From the NCBI GenBank assembly GCA_009783975.1, contig WRCL01000011.1, positions 1 through 14,351 on the forward strand: a DNA stretch of 14,351 bases, written 5' to 3'. Of the stretch, positions 6,575 to 13,800 are shown piece after piece. Position 1 is the stretch's first letter. The number at the start of each line of letters is the position of its first letter. This DNA comes from Micrococcales bacterium. GTDB lineage: Bacteria > Actinomycetota > Actinomycetes > Actinomycetales > Cellulomonadaceae. A model generated the notes under the pieces. The model ran no database searches. It worked only from the letters and a program-made list of their open reading frames with translations, and was not told where the DNA came from. A program made the translations under genes and the position numbers.

Positions 6575-8935
6575 ATGGAGCAGACCCTGAGCCCGCCGGT
6601 CGTCCTCCCGCGCGCTGTGGAGCCGTTCCTGCGCCCAGACGACACCATCAAGATCAAGGTTCTCCAGGGGCCCCGGGCCGCAGGCAAGACGACCGTCGCG
6701 ATGGGGCTGGTGGCGGCAGGGTTCTACGACCGCATGGTCAGTCTTGCTGACCCGGACACCCTTGCGCGCGCCCAGGCAGACATCAGGCTCTTCGTCGACG
6801 ACCTCGGACCCCGCGCCGTGGTCGACGAGGCCCAGCTGCTCGGCGAGCCGCTGAGCCTGGCGCTCAAGGAGGTCGTCGACCGCCCAGGCACGGACCGGCG
6901 GTTCCTGCTCACCGGTTCAGCCCGGATCGCCCGCACTGGGCTGGGAGGTGCCGACCCTCTGACGGGACGGGTCGAGCCGTGGACCCTGGACCCTCTCTCG
7001 GCGACTGAGGTCCGCGGTGACGCCGACGCTCTGGCACGGATGGTCGACAGGCTCTTCGGCCCCGTGCCGGGGGAGAACACGCCGCGGGTGTGGCCAACCC
7101 GTCCTGCCAGCGCATGGATGTCGACCGGAGGGCTTCCGACCTGGTCGATCGGGGCGCTGTCTGATGCGCGCAGGCAACAGGTCGCGCGGGCCTACCGGGA
7201 CGGCGTGCTCACTGAGCATGTGCTGGCTGAAGAACGGTTCGACCTGGCGGCTGCGAACCGGGTGCTCGACTGCTTGCTGCGAAGCCCAGCCGGGTCCCTC
7301 AACGTGACATCGGTCGCTCAGCGTCTCGAGATGGACACCCGGACGGTCAACAAGTACCTCGACGTGCTCGAGCGGCGGTTCCTGGTCCGGCTGCTGCCAA
7401 ACCTTGCGCTCAACCCTGCCAGGCAGGCCCGTCGCAACGCCAAGGTGCATGCGGTCGACCTCAGCATCGCCCGCCAGGCGCTCGCCAGCGCCGACCCTGC
7501 GGTGCTGACCCAGACGACGACGACTGGGCTGCTGTTCGAGACGTGGGTCGTCAACCAGGCGCTGGCGGGGTGCCCCTTCGCCGAGAGAAAGGTGGATGCC
7601 TTCTCGTGGCGGACCAGCCGCGGGGACCGCGAGGTCGACCTCGTGCTCGCCAGGCAGGACGGTTCCCGGGTCGGGGTAGAGGTCAAGCTGTCGACCAGCG
7701 TCCACCCGACCGACGCCCGAGGCCTGAACGCGCTCGCCGAGTCCGGGGGCCTGCACGCCGGGTACGTCGTCTACCCCGGCAGTGAGCTCGTCCGGCTTGG
7801 GGAACGGGTCTGGGCCCTGCCAGTGCCGGCCTATCTCCAGGGGTGGGCACACAGCCGCCCGACGGACCCGGGCAAGACGACCGATATGCTGACGCCCGTG
7901 AGCCTCAAGAGCGCACCGGACGTCGCCGCGACCATCTTCGTCAGCTATGTCCGCGCCGATGACAAGCACTTGCGTGGGGCGATCACCTCGTTCGCGACCG
8001 ATCTTGCCGAGGAGTACCACTTTTCCTACGGCCGGACGCTCGACGTCTTCGTCGACACACTGTCGGTGCGGTGGGGCGAGAGCTGGATGACGCGCCTGGC
8101 TGCCGAGATCGACAAGACGTCTTTCCTGCTTGCCAACGTCACTCCTCGGTTCCTCACCAGCGAAGCCTGCCGTGAGGAGATCACCCGGTTTGCCACCGCA
8201 GCCAGCGCGGCCGGAGACGCCCGGCTTGTGCTTGCGCTCATGTGGTCACCGATCGACGACCTGAACATCGTCGACCCGGCCGACCCTGTGCTGCGGTTGG
8301 TACGCGAGAGCCAGTGGGAAGACGCCGCAGACCTTGCAACGCTCGAACGCGGCAGTGCTGCCTATCGTCAACGTCTCCAGCGTGTCGTCCACCGGCTCCA
8401 CCAGACCGTGACGTCTCGGGAACAGGGCACACAGCCGGGTCCCGTCTCCGCGGGTCCGCCACAGGACAGCCCTGACGTGTTCGAGGTCGTCGCTGACCTC
8501 GGGCCAGCCTCCGACGCGTTTTTCCGCTCCTTCACCAGCTTCATGGATGCCCTGGGAGAGGGGTTCGGCGACCTGGGGCCCGACGCGATGGATCCGGGCC
8601 ACGTGGCCCTGCTCCGCCGCAGGCTCGATCCGTTGACCGCAGACCTCACCAGCGCGACACACACCTTCGCGCGCTGCTGGGACGCAACGCTCCGATTGTT
8701 TGCAGACCCAGCCCTGCGCCCCGTCCTCGCCGGTGTCCTCACACGCGAACAGCTGTTGGAGTCTGCCGCGCAGTGGGAGCTTGCAGACAAAGAGCAGGCC
8801 CTCACGACGCTTGCAGCGATCGGGCGTGTGTCACGTCTGCTCCGCCCGGCGGTCTCAGCAGCGACGGGTGCGATCCGTGCTGTGGACGCCATCAGGACAG
8901 GCGCTCTCGCCTGGGCCGACGAGCTTGAGCAGTGA
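6575..8935 (+). CDS. AAA_14 / DUF4143 ATPase fused to a TIR domain and a helical C-terminus; candidate immune effector
   Basis: A 786-residue multidomain protein. Residues 20-200 form an AAA_14 P-loop ATPase: Walker A GPRAAGKTT (32-40), Walker B AVVDEAQLL (81-89), sensor-like LLTGS (111-115). Residues 200-420 are DUF4143: a winged-helix-like segment (SVAQRLEMDTRTVNKYLDVL, 246-265) and a nuclease-fold motif with E322, D355 (REVDLVLAR) and E369-V-K371 (PD-(D/E)xK pattern). A Pro/Gly linker (421-448) leads to a TIR domain (451-612) beginning TIFVSYVRAD, with strand LDVFVD (489-494) and the motif S529-x2-C532-x2-E535; E535 is in the place of the catalytic Glu of NAD-cleaving TIRs. A Pro-rich linker (618-633) and an unrecognised, mainly helical region (635-786) finish the protein. 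AAA_14/DUF4143 proteins normally end near residue 420, so this is a fusion. Codon use is somewhat less GC-extreme than in neighbours, hinting at transfer. The start at 6575 is preferred to the ATG at 6542, which lies inside the repeat array. An NADase/abortive-infection role is inferred. Confidence 0.9.
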   Translation: MEQTLSPPVVLPRAVEPFLRPDDTIKIKVLQGPRAAGKTTVAMGLVAAGFYDRMVSLADPDTLARAQADIRLFVDDLGPRAVVDEAQLLGEPLSLALKEVVDRPGTDRRFLLTGSARIARTGLGGADPLTGRVEPWTLDPLSATEVRGDADALARMVDRLFGPVPGENTPRVWPTRPASAWMSTGGLPTWSIGALSDARRQQVARAYRDGVLTEHVLAEERFDLAAANRVLDCLLRSPAGSLNVTSVAQRLEMDTRTVNKYLDVLERRFLVRLLPNLALNPARQARRNAKVHAVDLSIARQALASADPAVLTQTTTTGLLFETWVVNQALAGCPFAERKVDAFSWRTSRGDREVDLVLARQDGSRVGVEVKLSTSVHPTDARGLNALAESGGLHAGYVVYPGSELVRLGERVWALPVPAYLQGWAHSRPTDPGKTTDMLTPVSLKSAPDVAATIFVSYVRADDKHLRGAITSFATDLAEEYHFSYGRTLDVFVDTLSVRWGESWMTRLAAEIDKTSFLLANVTPRFLTSEACREEITRFATAASAAGDARLVLALMWSPIDDLNIVDPADPVLRLVRESQWEDAADLATLERGSAAYRQRLQRVVHRLHQTVTSREQGTQPGPVSAGPPQDSPDVFEVVADLGPASDAFFRSFTSFMDALGEGFGDLGPDAMDPGHVALLRRRLDPLTADLTSATHTFARCWDATLRLFADPALRPVLAGVLTREQLLESAAQWELADKEQALTTLAAIGRVSRLLRPAVSAATGAIRAVDAIRTGALAWADELEQ
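7885..7900 (+). promoter_or_regulatory. Internal promoter-like element and GTG start at the TIR boundary
   Basis: TATGCT (7885-7890), seven bases, then GTG (7898-7900) reproduces the TANNNT-N7-start layout inside the fusion gene, precisely in the interdomain linker. Translation from this GTG is in frame and gives a 345-residue protein starting just before the TIR domain (VSLKSAPDVAATIFVSYV). No convincing -35 is visible. It may be a relic of the time when the two halves were separate genes, or may still make a short TIR-only form. Confidence 0.35.
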
Positions 8936-8957
8936 GACGGCGTCGAGAGCCGCTCAC
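8932..8957. terminator. Bidirectional stem-loop over both stop codons
   Basis: GTGAG (8932-8936), a bulged A, CGGC (8938-8941), a 7-base loop, then GCCG (8949-8952) and CTCAC (8953-8957) form a 9-base-pair stem. The arms contain the stop codon of the TIR fusion gene (8933-8935) and that of the DUF1361 gene (8956-8954, minus). The genes are only 18 bases apart. There is no T-run, as is common for GC-rich actinobacterial terminators. Confidence 0.45.
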
Positions 8958-9670
8958 GACCCCCTGGCCTGTTCGATCGCGATGAGCCCTTGGATCACCG
9001 GGCCGATGACGACCAGGTACATCGTGGCGAAGAACGCGGTGGCGACGACGGTGAACCCCAGCGCGTTCACAGCGGTCCCCGGGGTGCGCAGGTGCGCGAC
9101 GACCCGTGCGGCCAGGCGCCAGGGCCGCACGACGTCCCAGGAGTTGACGCGGACGTTGCGTCCGAGCCACACCCCGAAGGACACCAGCACGAGCACGACG
9201 CCGACGAGCACCCGCACGTCGGTGGCGGTCAGCCCTGCGGCGGTGTCACCGGACCGCACGAGCGTGTACTCCAGCTGGACCAAGAACACGTTGAGCACGG
9301 TGCTGAGCACCCCTGACATGGCCAGGACGAGCACGAGGAGCACGTCGTACCACTCGGGGACGTGCTCGCCTGGGCGCCGGTGGTTGAGGTTGAGCTCGGT
9401 GACCAGGTACGCGGCGTTGGGCAGCGCCAGCAGCCACACGACGGCGCACACCACGACGATGGCCGTCGCGACCACGTGGGCTCCAAGCGCCGTGGCGACC
9501 GCCCACATGATGATGGACCCGGCGAGCACGACCAGCGGTGTGACCGACAGTGCGAGGTTGAGCAGCATCGGCCGGTAGATCCGGGTGCCGAACAGTGGGC
9601 CGCGGGCGATGACGAGCACGGCGGCGAGCGCCACGAGCCCGGCCACCCCCATGAGCAGGCTCTCCAGCAC
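8954..9670 (-). CDS. DUF1361 multi-pass membrane protein
   Basis: A 238-residue hydrophobic protein with about six membrane segments (near residues 5-23, 35-59, 65-90, 109-135, 152-170 and 202-223). It carries the conserved DUF1361 motifs: LPNAAYLVTEL (83-93), EWYD (106-109) and FGVWLGRNVRVNSWDVV (165-181). The function of the family is not established; members sit in the cytoplasmic membrane. The GTG at 9670 is chosen as start because GGAGG lies four bases upstream, and it leaves a short N-terminus before the first membrane segment; an ATG six codons on is an alternative. It converges on the TIR fusion gene and has a long non-coding region upstream, so it is probably transcribed alone. Confidence 0.85.
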   Translation of the reverse strand: MLESLLMGVAGLVALAAVLVIARGPLFGTRIYRPMLLNLALSVTPLVVLAGSIIMWAVATALGAHVVATAIVVVCAVVWLLALPNAAYLVTELNLNHRRPGEHVPEWYDVLLVLVLAMSGVLSTVLNVFLVQLEYTLVRSGDTAAGLTATDVRVLVGVVLVLVSFGVWLGRNVRVNSWDVVRPWRLAARVVAHLRTPGTAVNALGFTVVATAFFATMYLVVIGPVIQGLIAIEQARGS

Positions 9671-9786
9671 GGTCCCTCCCCGGGGTCAGGCCCCCGCCGT
9701 CGCCATGGTGCCGGTGTTGGGTGTCGTCCGCCTGTCGTGGTTGGCGCTGTGCGCCGGACGTGTACGGTTGGACCGCCGTTCGGGGC

Positions 9787-9834
9787 ACTGTGACCCGGCC
9801 AGGCGACGCCGCCACGCGCCGGTGCTGTCACAGT
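9787..9834. repeat. Long two-part stem-loop
   Basis: ACTGTGAC (9787-9794) and GTCACAGT (9827-9834) are perfect 8-base inverted arms. Inside them CCGGC (9795-9799) pairs with GCCGG (9818-9822) across an asymmetric internal loop. On the plus strand the hairpin is followed by a pyrimidine-rich stretch (TCGTCCCCGTTTTCC). It could be a terminator, a structured leader or a protein-binding dyad. Confidence 0.4.
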
Positions 9835-9864
9835 TCGTCCCCGTTTTCCAGGCACCCGTCATGC

Positions 9865-9887
9865 GCGACACGCCGTGCGACACGCCG
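9865..9887. repeat. Tandem direct repeat, period 12
   Basis: GCGACACGCCG occurs at 9865-9875 and again at 9877-9887, separated by one base. Two copies only. It may be a protein-binding site pair near the start of the STAS transcript, or chance in GC-rich DNA. Confidence 0.4.
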
Positions 9888-10062
9888 GAGATACGGTCGT
9901 TCTAACCCCTGGACCAGGGAACCTGCCGACGAACACCGGCGTTCACGGTCTCCACACACTTAGGGCCCTGCCTCTTGTGGTCGATCGGTGGCAGAGTGGA
10001 CACCTGGGAACGACGCGATGCGGCGGCCCGAACCAGCACAGCGGCTCGAACGGAGCGGCAAG

Positions 10063-10419
10063 ATGACGGAGTTGAAGGACCGGACGATGTCCGGGGCAAT
10101 CTTGGTCTCCCACCGTCACGCAGAGACCAGGGTCTGCCTGGTCGGCGCGATCGACTCAGCGCTCCGCCAGCAGGCCAGCGACTCCATGGGCCTGGCGCTC
10201 ATGGGTGGCACGCCGGTCGTCCTGGACGCGTCAGGCGCCACGTTCGTCGACTCCTCCGGGGTCGCGTTCGTCATCCAGCTGGCCCGTGCGATGCAAGAGG
10301 CCGGCGTCGACCTGAGCCTGTACGACCCCGAGCGCGTCCTGCTCAGCACCCTCGCCCTCGTCGGACTCGCCGGCCTGGTCAAGGTCGCCCCTCCCGACAC
10401 CGCCGCCGCCGGGGCCTAG
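10063..10419 (+). CDS. STAS-domain protein, anti-sigma factor antagonist-like
   Basis: A 118-residue single STAS domain. The core reads TRVCLVGAIDSAL (residues 22-34), then VVLDASGATFVDSSGVAFVI (52-71), with D63-S64-S65-G66 matching the DSSG motif whose first Ser is the site phosphorylated by the partner anti-sigma kinase in SpoIIAA/RsbV. The C-terminal helix (LSTLALVGLAGLVKV) fits the family. By family, the unphosphorylated form binds an anti-sigma factor and frees an alternative sigma factor; no kinase, phosphatase or sigma gene is visible nearby, so its partners are elsewhere. Two starts are plausible: ATG 10063 (GGAG seven bases upstream) and ATG 10087 (AAGGA seven bases upstream; gives 110 residues). 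A long untranslated region precedes it. Confidence 0.85.
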   Translation: MTELKDRTMSGAILVSHRHAETRVCLVGAIDSALRQQASDSMGLALMGGTPVVLDASGATFVDSSGVAFVIQLARAMQEAGVDLSLYDPERVLLSTLALVGLAGLVKVAPPDTAAAGA

Positions 10420-10509
10420 CCGCCCCGCCACGAGCGCCTTTGGTCCCGATAGCCCCCGGCCCACCACCCCGCAACCGGGCGCCTCACCCCCGCCCCACTC
10501 ACCCGCCGG

Positions 10510-10580
10510 CAAGGTGAGCCTGACCCGCAACCCAGCCCCGCGGGCAGTTCAAGACCCCCCAAGGTGAGCCTGACTCGCAA
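10510..10580. repeat. Pair of 21-base direct repeats resembling DtxR/IdeR iron boxes
   Basis: Two 21-base copies at 10510-10530 and 10560-10580, exactly 50 bases apart, differ at one base. Each contains AGGTGAGCCTGAC. In the first copy GGTGAGCCTGACC is an imperfect dyad symmetrical at all but one base pair, and it matches the GGT-n-AG-n-CT-n-ACC core of the DtxR/IdeR operator; the second copy has T for the last core C. Neither flanking gene is an obvious iron gene, so regulation by iron is uncertain. Confidence 0.45.
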
Positions 10581-10669
10581 GGGCCCGGCGGGGGGCACCA
10601 GTTCCGGTGTGGTGGGCATCAAGCCCGCCGAAGGCGGGCCGGGCAGAACTGGTGCCCCCCGTCGGGCCC
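10581..10669. repeat. Long composite hairpin with nested inner hairpin
   Basis: Arms 10581-10604 and 10646-10669 are 24 bases each and complementary except for one position (10662), which would be a G-U pair in RNA. The 41-base loop holds a second hairpin, GCCCGCC-GAA-GGCGGGC (10623-10639). Read on the minus strand the inner hairpin is GCCCGCC-TTC-GGCGGGC, terminator-like. The element lies downstream of the STAS gene and may end its transcript. Confidence 0.65.
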
Positions 10670-10802
10670 GACCCAAGCAGGAAGGCTCAACCGCCCCACC
10701 CCAGTTCCGGTGTGGTGGGCGTCAAAGCCCGCCGAAGGCGGGCCGGGCAGAACTGGTGCCCCCCGCCGGGCCCGCCCCAAGCGAAGAAGGCTCAACCGCC
10801 CC
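10598..10802. repeat. 103-base tandem duplication
   Basis: Bases 10598-10700 are repeated at 10701-10802 with a few substitutions and small indels. Each copy contains the CCAGTTC...GAACTGG dyad, the inner GCCCGCC-GAA-GGCGGGC hairpin and a GAAGGCTCAACCGCCCC tail. Only the first copy carries the long outer left arm, so the second can form only a 7-base outer stem. It has the look of an interspersed palindromic repeat family rather than a gene. Confidence 0.75.
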
Positions 10803-10830
10803 CCGCCCTCCCCAAGCAAAAGGAACGACA

Positions 10831-13800
10831 ATGGGGGGCGTGTCTGCGCGTCGTCGTCCTTCGCATGAGCGGGCTGCCCACCTCGCGGAGGTGCGCGCTG
10901 CGGTGGTGCTCGGGCCGGTCACCTACCCCGAAGAGCTTCCGGTGAGCGCCCGGCGTGAGGAGATCGCGGCGGCGGTCGCCGCGCACCAGGTCGTCGTGGT
11001 GTCGGGGGAGACCGGGTCGGGAAAGACGACCCAGCTGCCGAAGATCTGCCTGGAGCTGGGACGCGGACGCGCTGGGCAGATCGGCCACACCCAGCCCCGG
11101 CGGATCGCGGCGCGTGCTGTGGCTGAACGGGTCGCCGCAGAGCTGGGCACACCGTTGGGCCTGGCGGTGGGGTACCAGGTGCGGTTCACCGACACCTCCT
11201 CGGACGCGACGCTGGTCAAGGTGATGACTGATGGGATCTTGCTCGCCAGCGTCCAGCGTGACCCGCTGCTGGAGGCGTACGACACGATCATCATCGACGA
11301 GGCGCACGAACGGTCGCTCAACATCGACTTCCTGCTCGGGTACCTGACGAACCTGCTGCCGCGCCGGCCTGACCTGAAGGTCATCATCACCTCGGCGACG
11401 ATCGACTCGCAGAAGTTCGCGGCGCACTTTGGCACGACCGGTCCTCGTGGGCGCGTCCCGGCCCCGGTCGTGCAGGTCACCGGGCGCACCTACCCGGTGC
11501 AGGTCCGGTACCGTCCGTTGGCACCTGAACCGGCGTCGGACGACCCTGACGAGCCGGTGCCCACCCAGCGCGGCACGGGCCCGCGTCGTCGGCGGGCTGG
11601 CCAGGCACCAGAACGTGACCTGATGACCGGGATCTGCGAGGCCGTGGACGAGCTGGTCGCCGAAGGGCCTGGTGACATCTTGGTGTTCACCAGCGGTGAG
11701 CGGGAGATCCGTGACGCGACCGACGCCCTGCGCGCGTCGTTGGGGCCGCGGGTCACCGACCCGCGCCACCCCGGGGCGGTCGAGCTGGTGCCGTTGTACG
11801 CGCGGTTGTCGGCCGGCGAGCAGCACCGGGTGTTCGAACCGCACACGACCCGGCGCGTCGTGCTGGCGACGAACGTCGCCGAGACCTCGCTGACCGTCCC
11901 AGGTGTGCGGTACGTCGTGGACCCGGGGACCGCGCGGATCTCGCGGTACTCCAAGACGACCAAGGTCCAGCGTCTGCCGATCGAGCCGGTCTCCAAGGCC
12001 AGCGCCGACCAGCGCTCGGGACGGTGCGGACGTGTCGCCGACGGGGTGGCGGTGCGGTTGTACTCGGCCGACGACTACGCTTCGCGTCCGGCGTTCACCG
12101 AACCGGAGATCTTGCGCACGTCGTTGGCTGCGGTGATCTTGCAGATGATCGCCGTCGGGGTTGTGGCAACCCCTGAGGAGGTCGCGCGGTTCGCGTTCGT
12201 CGACCCGCCAGACGTCCGGGCGGTGCGTGACGGGGTGGCGCTGCTCACCGAGCTGGGGGCGTTGTCGGTTGGTCCGGAGGGCGGGCTCACCGAGGTGGGG
12301 CGCACCCTCGCGCGTCTGCCTGTGGACCCACGGCTGGGACGGATGATCGTCGAGGCTGGGCGGCGGCAGGTCGCACGTGAGGTCGTCGTCATCGCCGCGG
12401 CGCTGTCGGTCCACGACCCTCGTGAACGTCCCGCCGACGAGCGTCAGGCCGCTGACGCGATGCACCGACGGTTCGTCGACCCCACCTCTGACCTGCTCGG
12501 GTACCTGAACCTGTGGACGTGGCTGCGTGAGCAGCGCCGCGGCCTGTCGGGGTCGGCGTTGCGCCGCACGTTGCGTGCGCAGTACCTGCACCACCTGCGG
12601 ATCCGCGAGTGGCAGGACGTCGTCGCCCAGCTGCGCGAGCTGTGCGCCGAGCTGGGGATCGACGCCAAAGGCGCGCCGCGCCCAGCGCCCGACCCCGCGC
12701 CGGCCCAGGCAGCCACCAGAGGTGGACGCCGGGGCGGACGCAACACCCCCACTGAGCCTGGATCCACCGATGCACCGGCGCAGCGCACAACCTGGGCGTG
12801 GGACGCTGACGCGATCCACCGGTCGGTGCTCGCAGGGTTGTTGTCGCAGGTGGGGATGCAGCAGGTGACCGACGTGCGGGCGACGAAGTCAGGCGAGGCG
12901 CGCGCCCGTCAGCGCACCGAGTACCTCGGGGCGCGGGGGGCGAGGTTCGCGTTGTGGCCCGCCTCGGCGCTGGCGAAACACCCGACGACGTGGGTCATGG
13001 CCGCCGAGCTTGTCGAGACGTCGCGGTTGTGGGCCCGTGACGTGGCCCAGATCCGCCCGGAGTGGGCTGAAGAGGCCGGGGCGCACCTGGTCAGACGTGT
13101 GCACACCGACCCGGGGTGGTCCAGGCGCGCGGGTGCGGCGACGGTGACCGAGAAGGTGTTCTTGTTCGGGGTGCCGCTGGTCGCCGACCGTCGGGTGCCG
13201 CTGGCCAGGACCGACCCCGGCCTTGCCCGCGAGCTGTTCATCCGCCACGGCCTGGTCGAAGGGGAGAGGACCACCCACCACAGGTTCTGGGCAGAGAACC
13301 AACGGCTGCTCGCCGAGGCCGAGGGCCTTGCGGCCCGCACCCGGCGGCGGGACCTGCTCGCCGACGACCAGAGCCTCGTCGACTTCTACGACGAGCGGCT
13401 GCCAGACGACATCGTCTCGGCCCGGCACTTCGACCGGTGGTGGAAAACCGCCAGCCGCGACCACCCCGACCTGCTGACCTTCACCCGCGAGCTGCTCGTC
13501 GGCCCTGAGGGGCACGAGGTCGACACCGCCGCGTTCCCCACGGTGTGGCCGGCCGGTGACGCACGCCTGGCCGTCACCTACCACTTCGACCCGGGGGGTG
13601 CGGCCGACGGGGTCGCGGTGCTCGTGCCGATCGCCGTCCTGCCGCGCCTGGACCCCGACAGCTTTACGTGGCTGGTCCCCGGGCTGCGCCGTGAGCTGGT
13701 GACCGCGACGATCCGCTCGTTGCCCAAACCTGTGCGCGTCGCCCTCGTGCCGGCCCCTGACACCGCCGCCGACGTCACGGCCTGGCTCGACGACCACGGC

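Larger units (their letters stand above)
9671..10062. other. Non-coding region between the DUF1361 and STAS genes (divergent)
   Basis: About 390 bases without a convincing gene: the short open frames here are Arg/Ser/Thr-rich with no family resemblance. It should contain the promoters of both flanking genes, but no clear -35/-10 pair was found. It holds a long stem-loop (9787-9834), a 12-base tandem repeat (9865-9887) and a small palindrome CCCTGG-A-CCAGGG (9907-9919). Confidence 0.6.
10420..10830. other. Non-coding, repeat-rich region between STAS and hrpA genes
   Basis: 411 bases with no supportable gene; the open frames in it are repeats read as Pro/Arg/Gly-rich peptides. The contents are two iron-box-like direct repeats (10510-10580), a long hairpin (10581-10669) and a 103-base tandem duplication (10598-10802). 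It ends with the hrpA ribosome site AAGGA (10820-10824). Confidence 0.7.

Noticed and set aside
9931..9944. GAACACCGGCGTTC as a LexA (SOS) box
   Set aside because: The actinobacterial box has GAAC and GTTC separated by four bases; here the gap is six.
10598..10802. CRISPR-like array
   Set aside because: Only two long, adjoining, internally palindromic copies with no unique spacers and no cas genes.
10792..12819. 675-residue minus-strand open frame opposite hrpA
   Set aside because: Antisense to a helicase with all motifs present; composition is that of a mirrored GC-rich gene.
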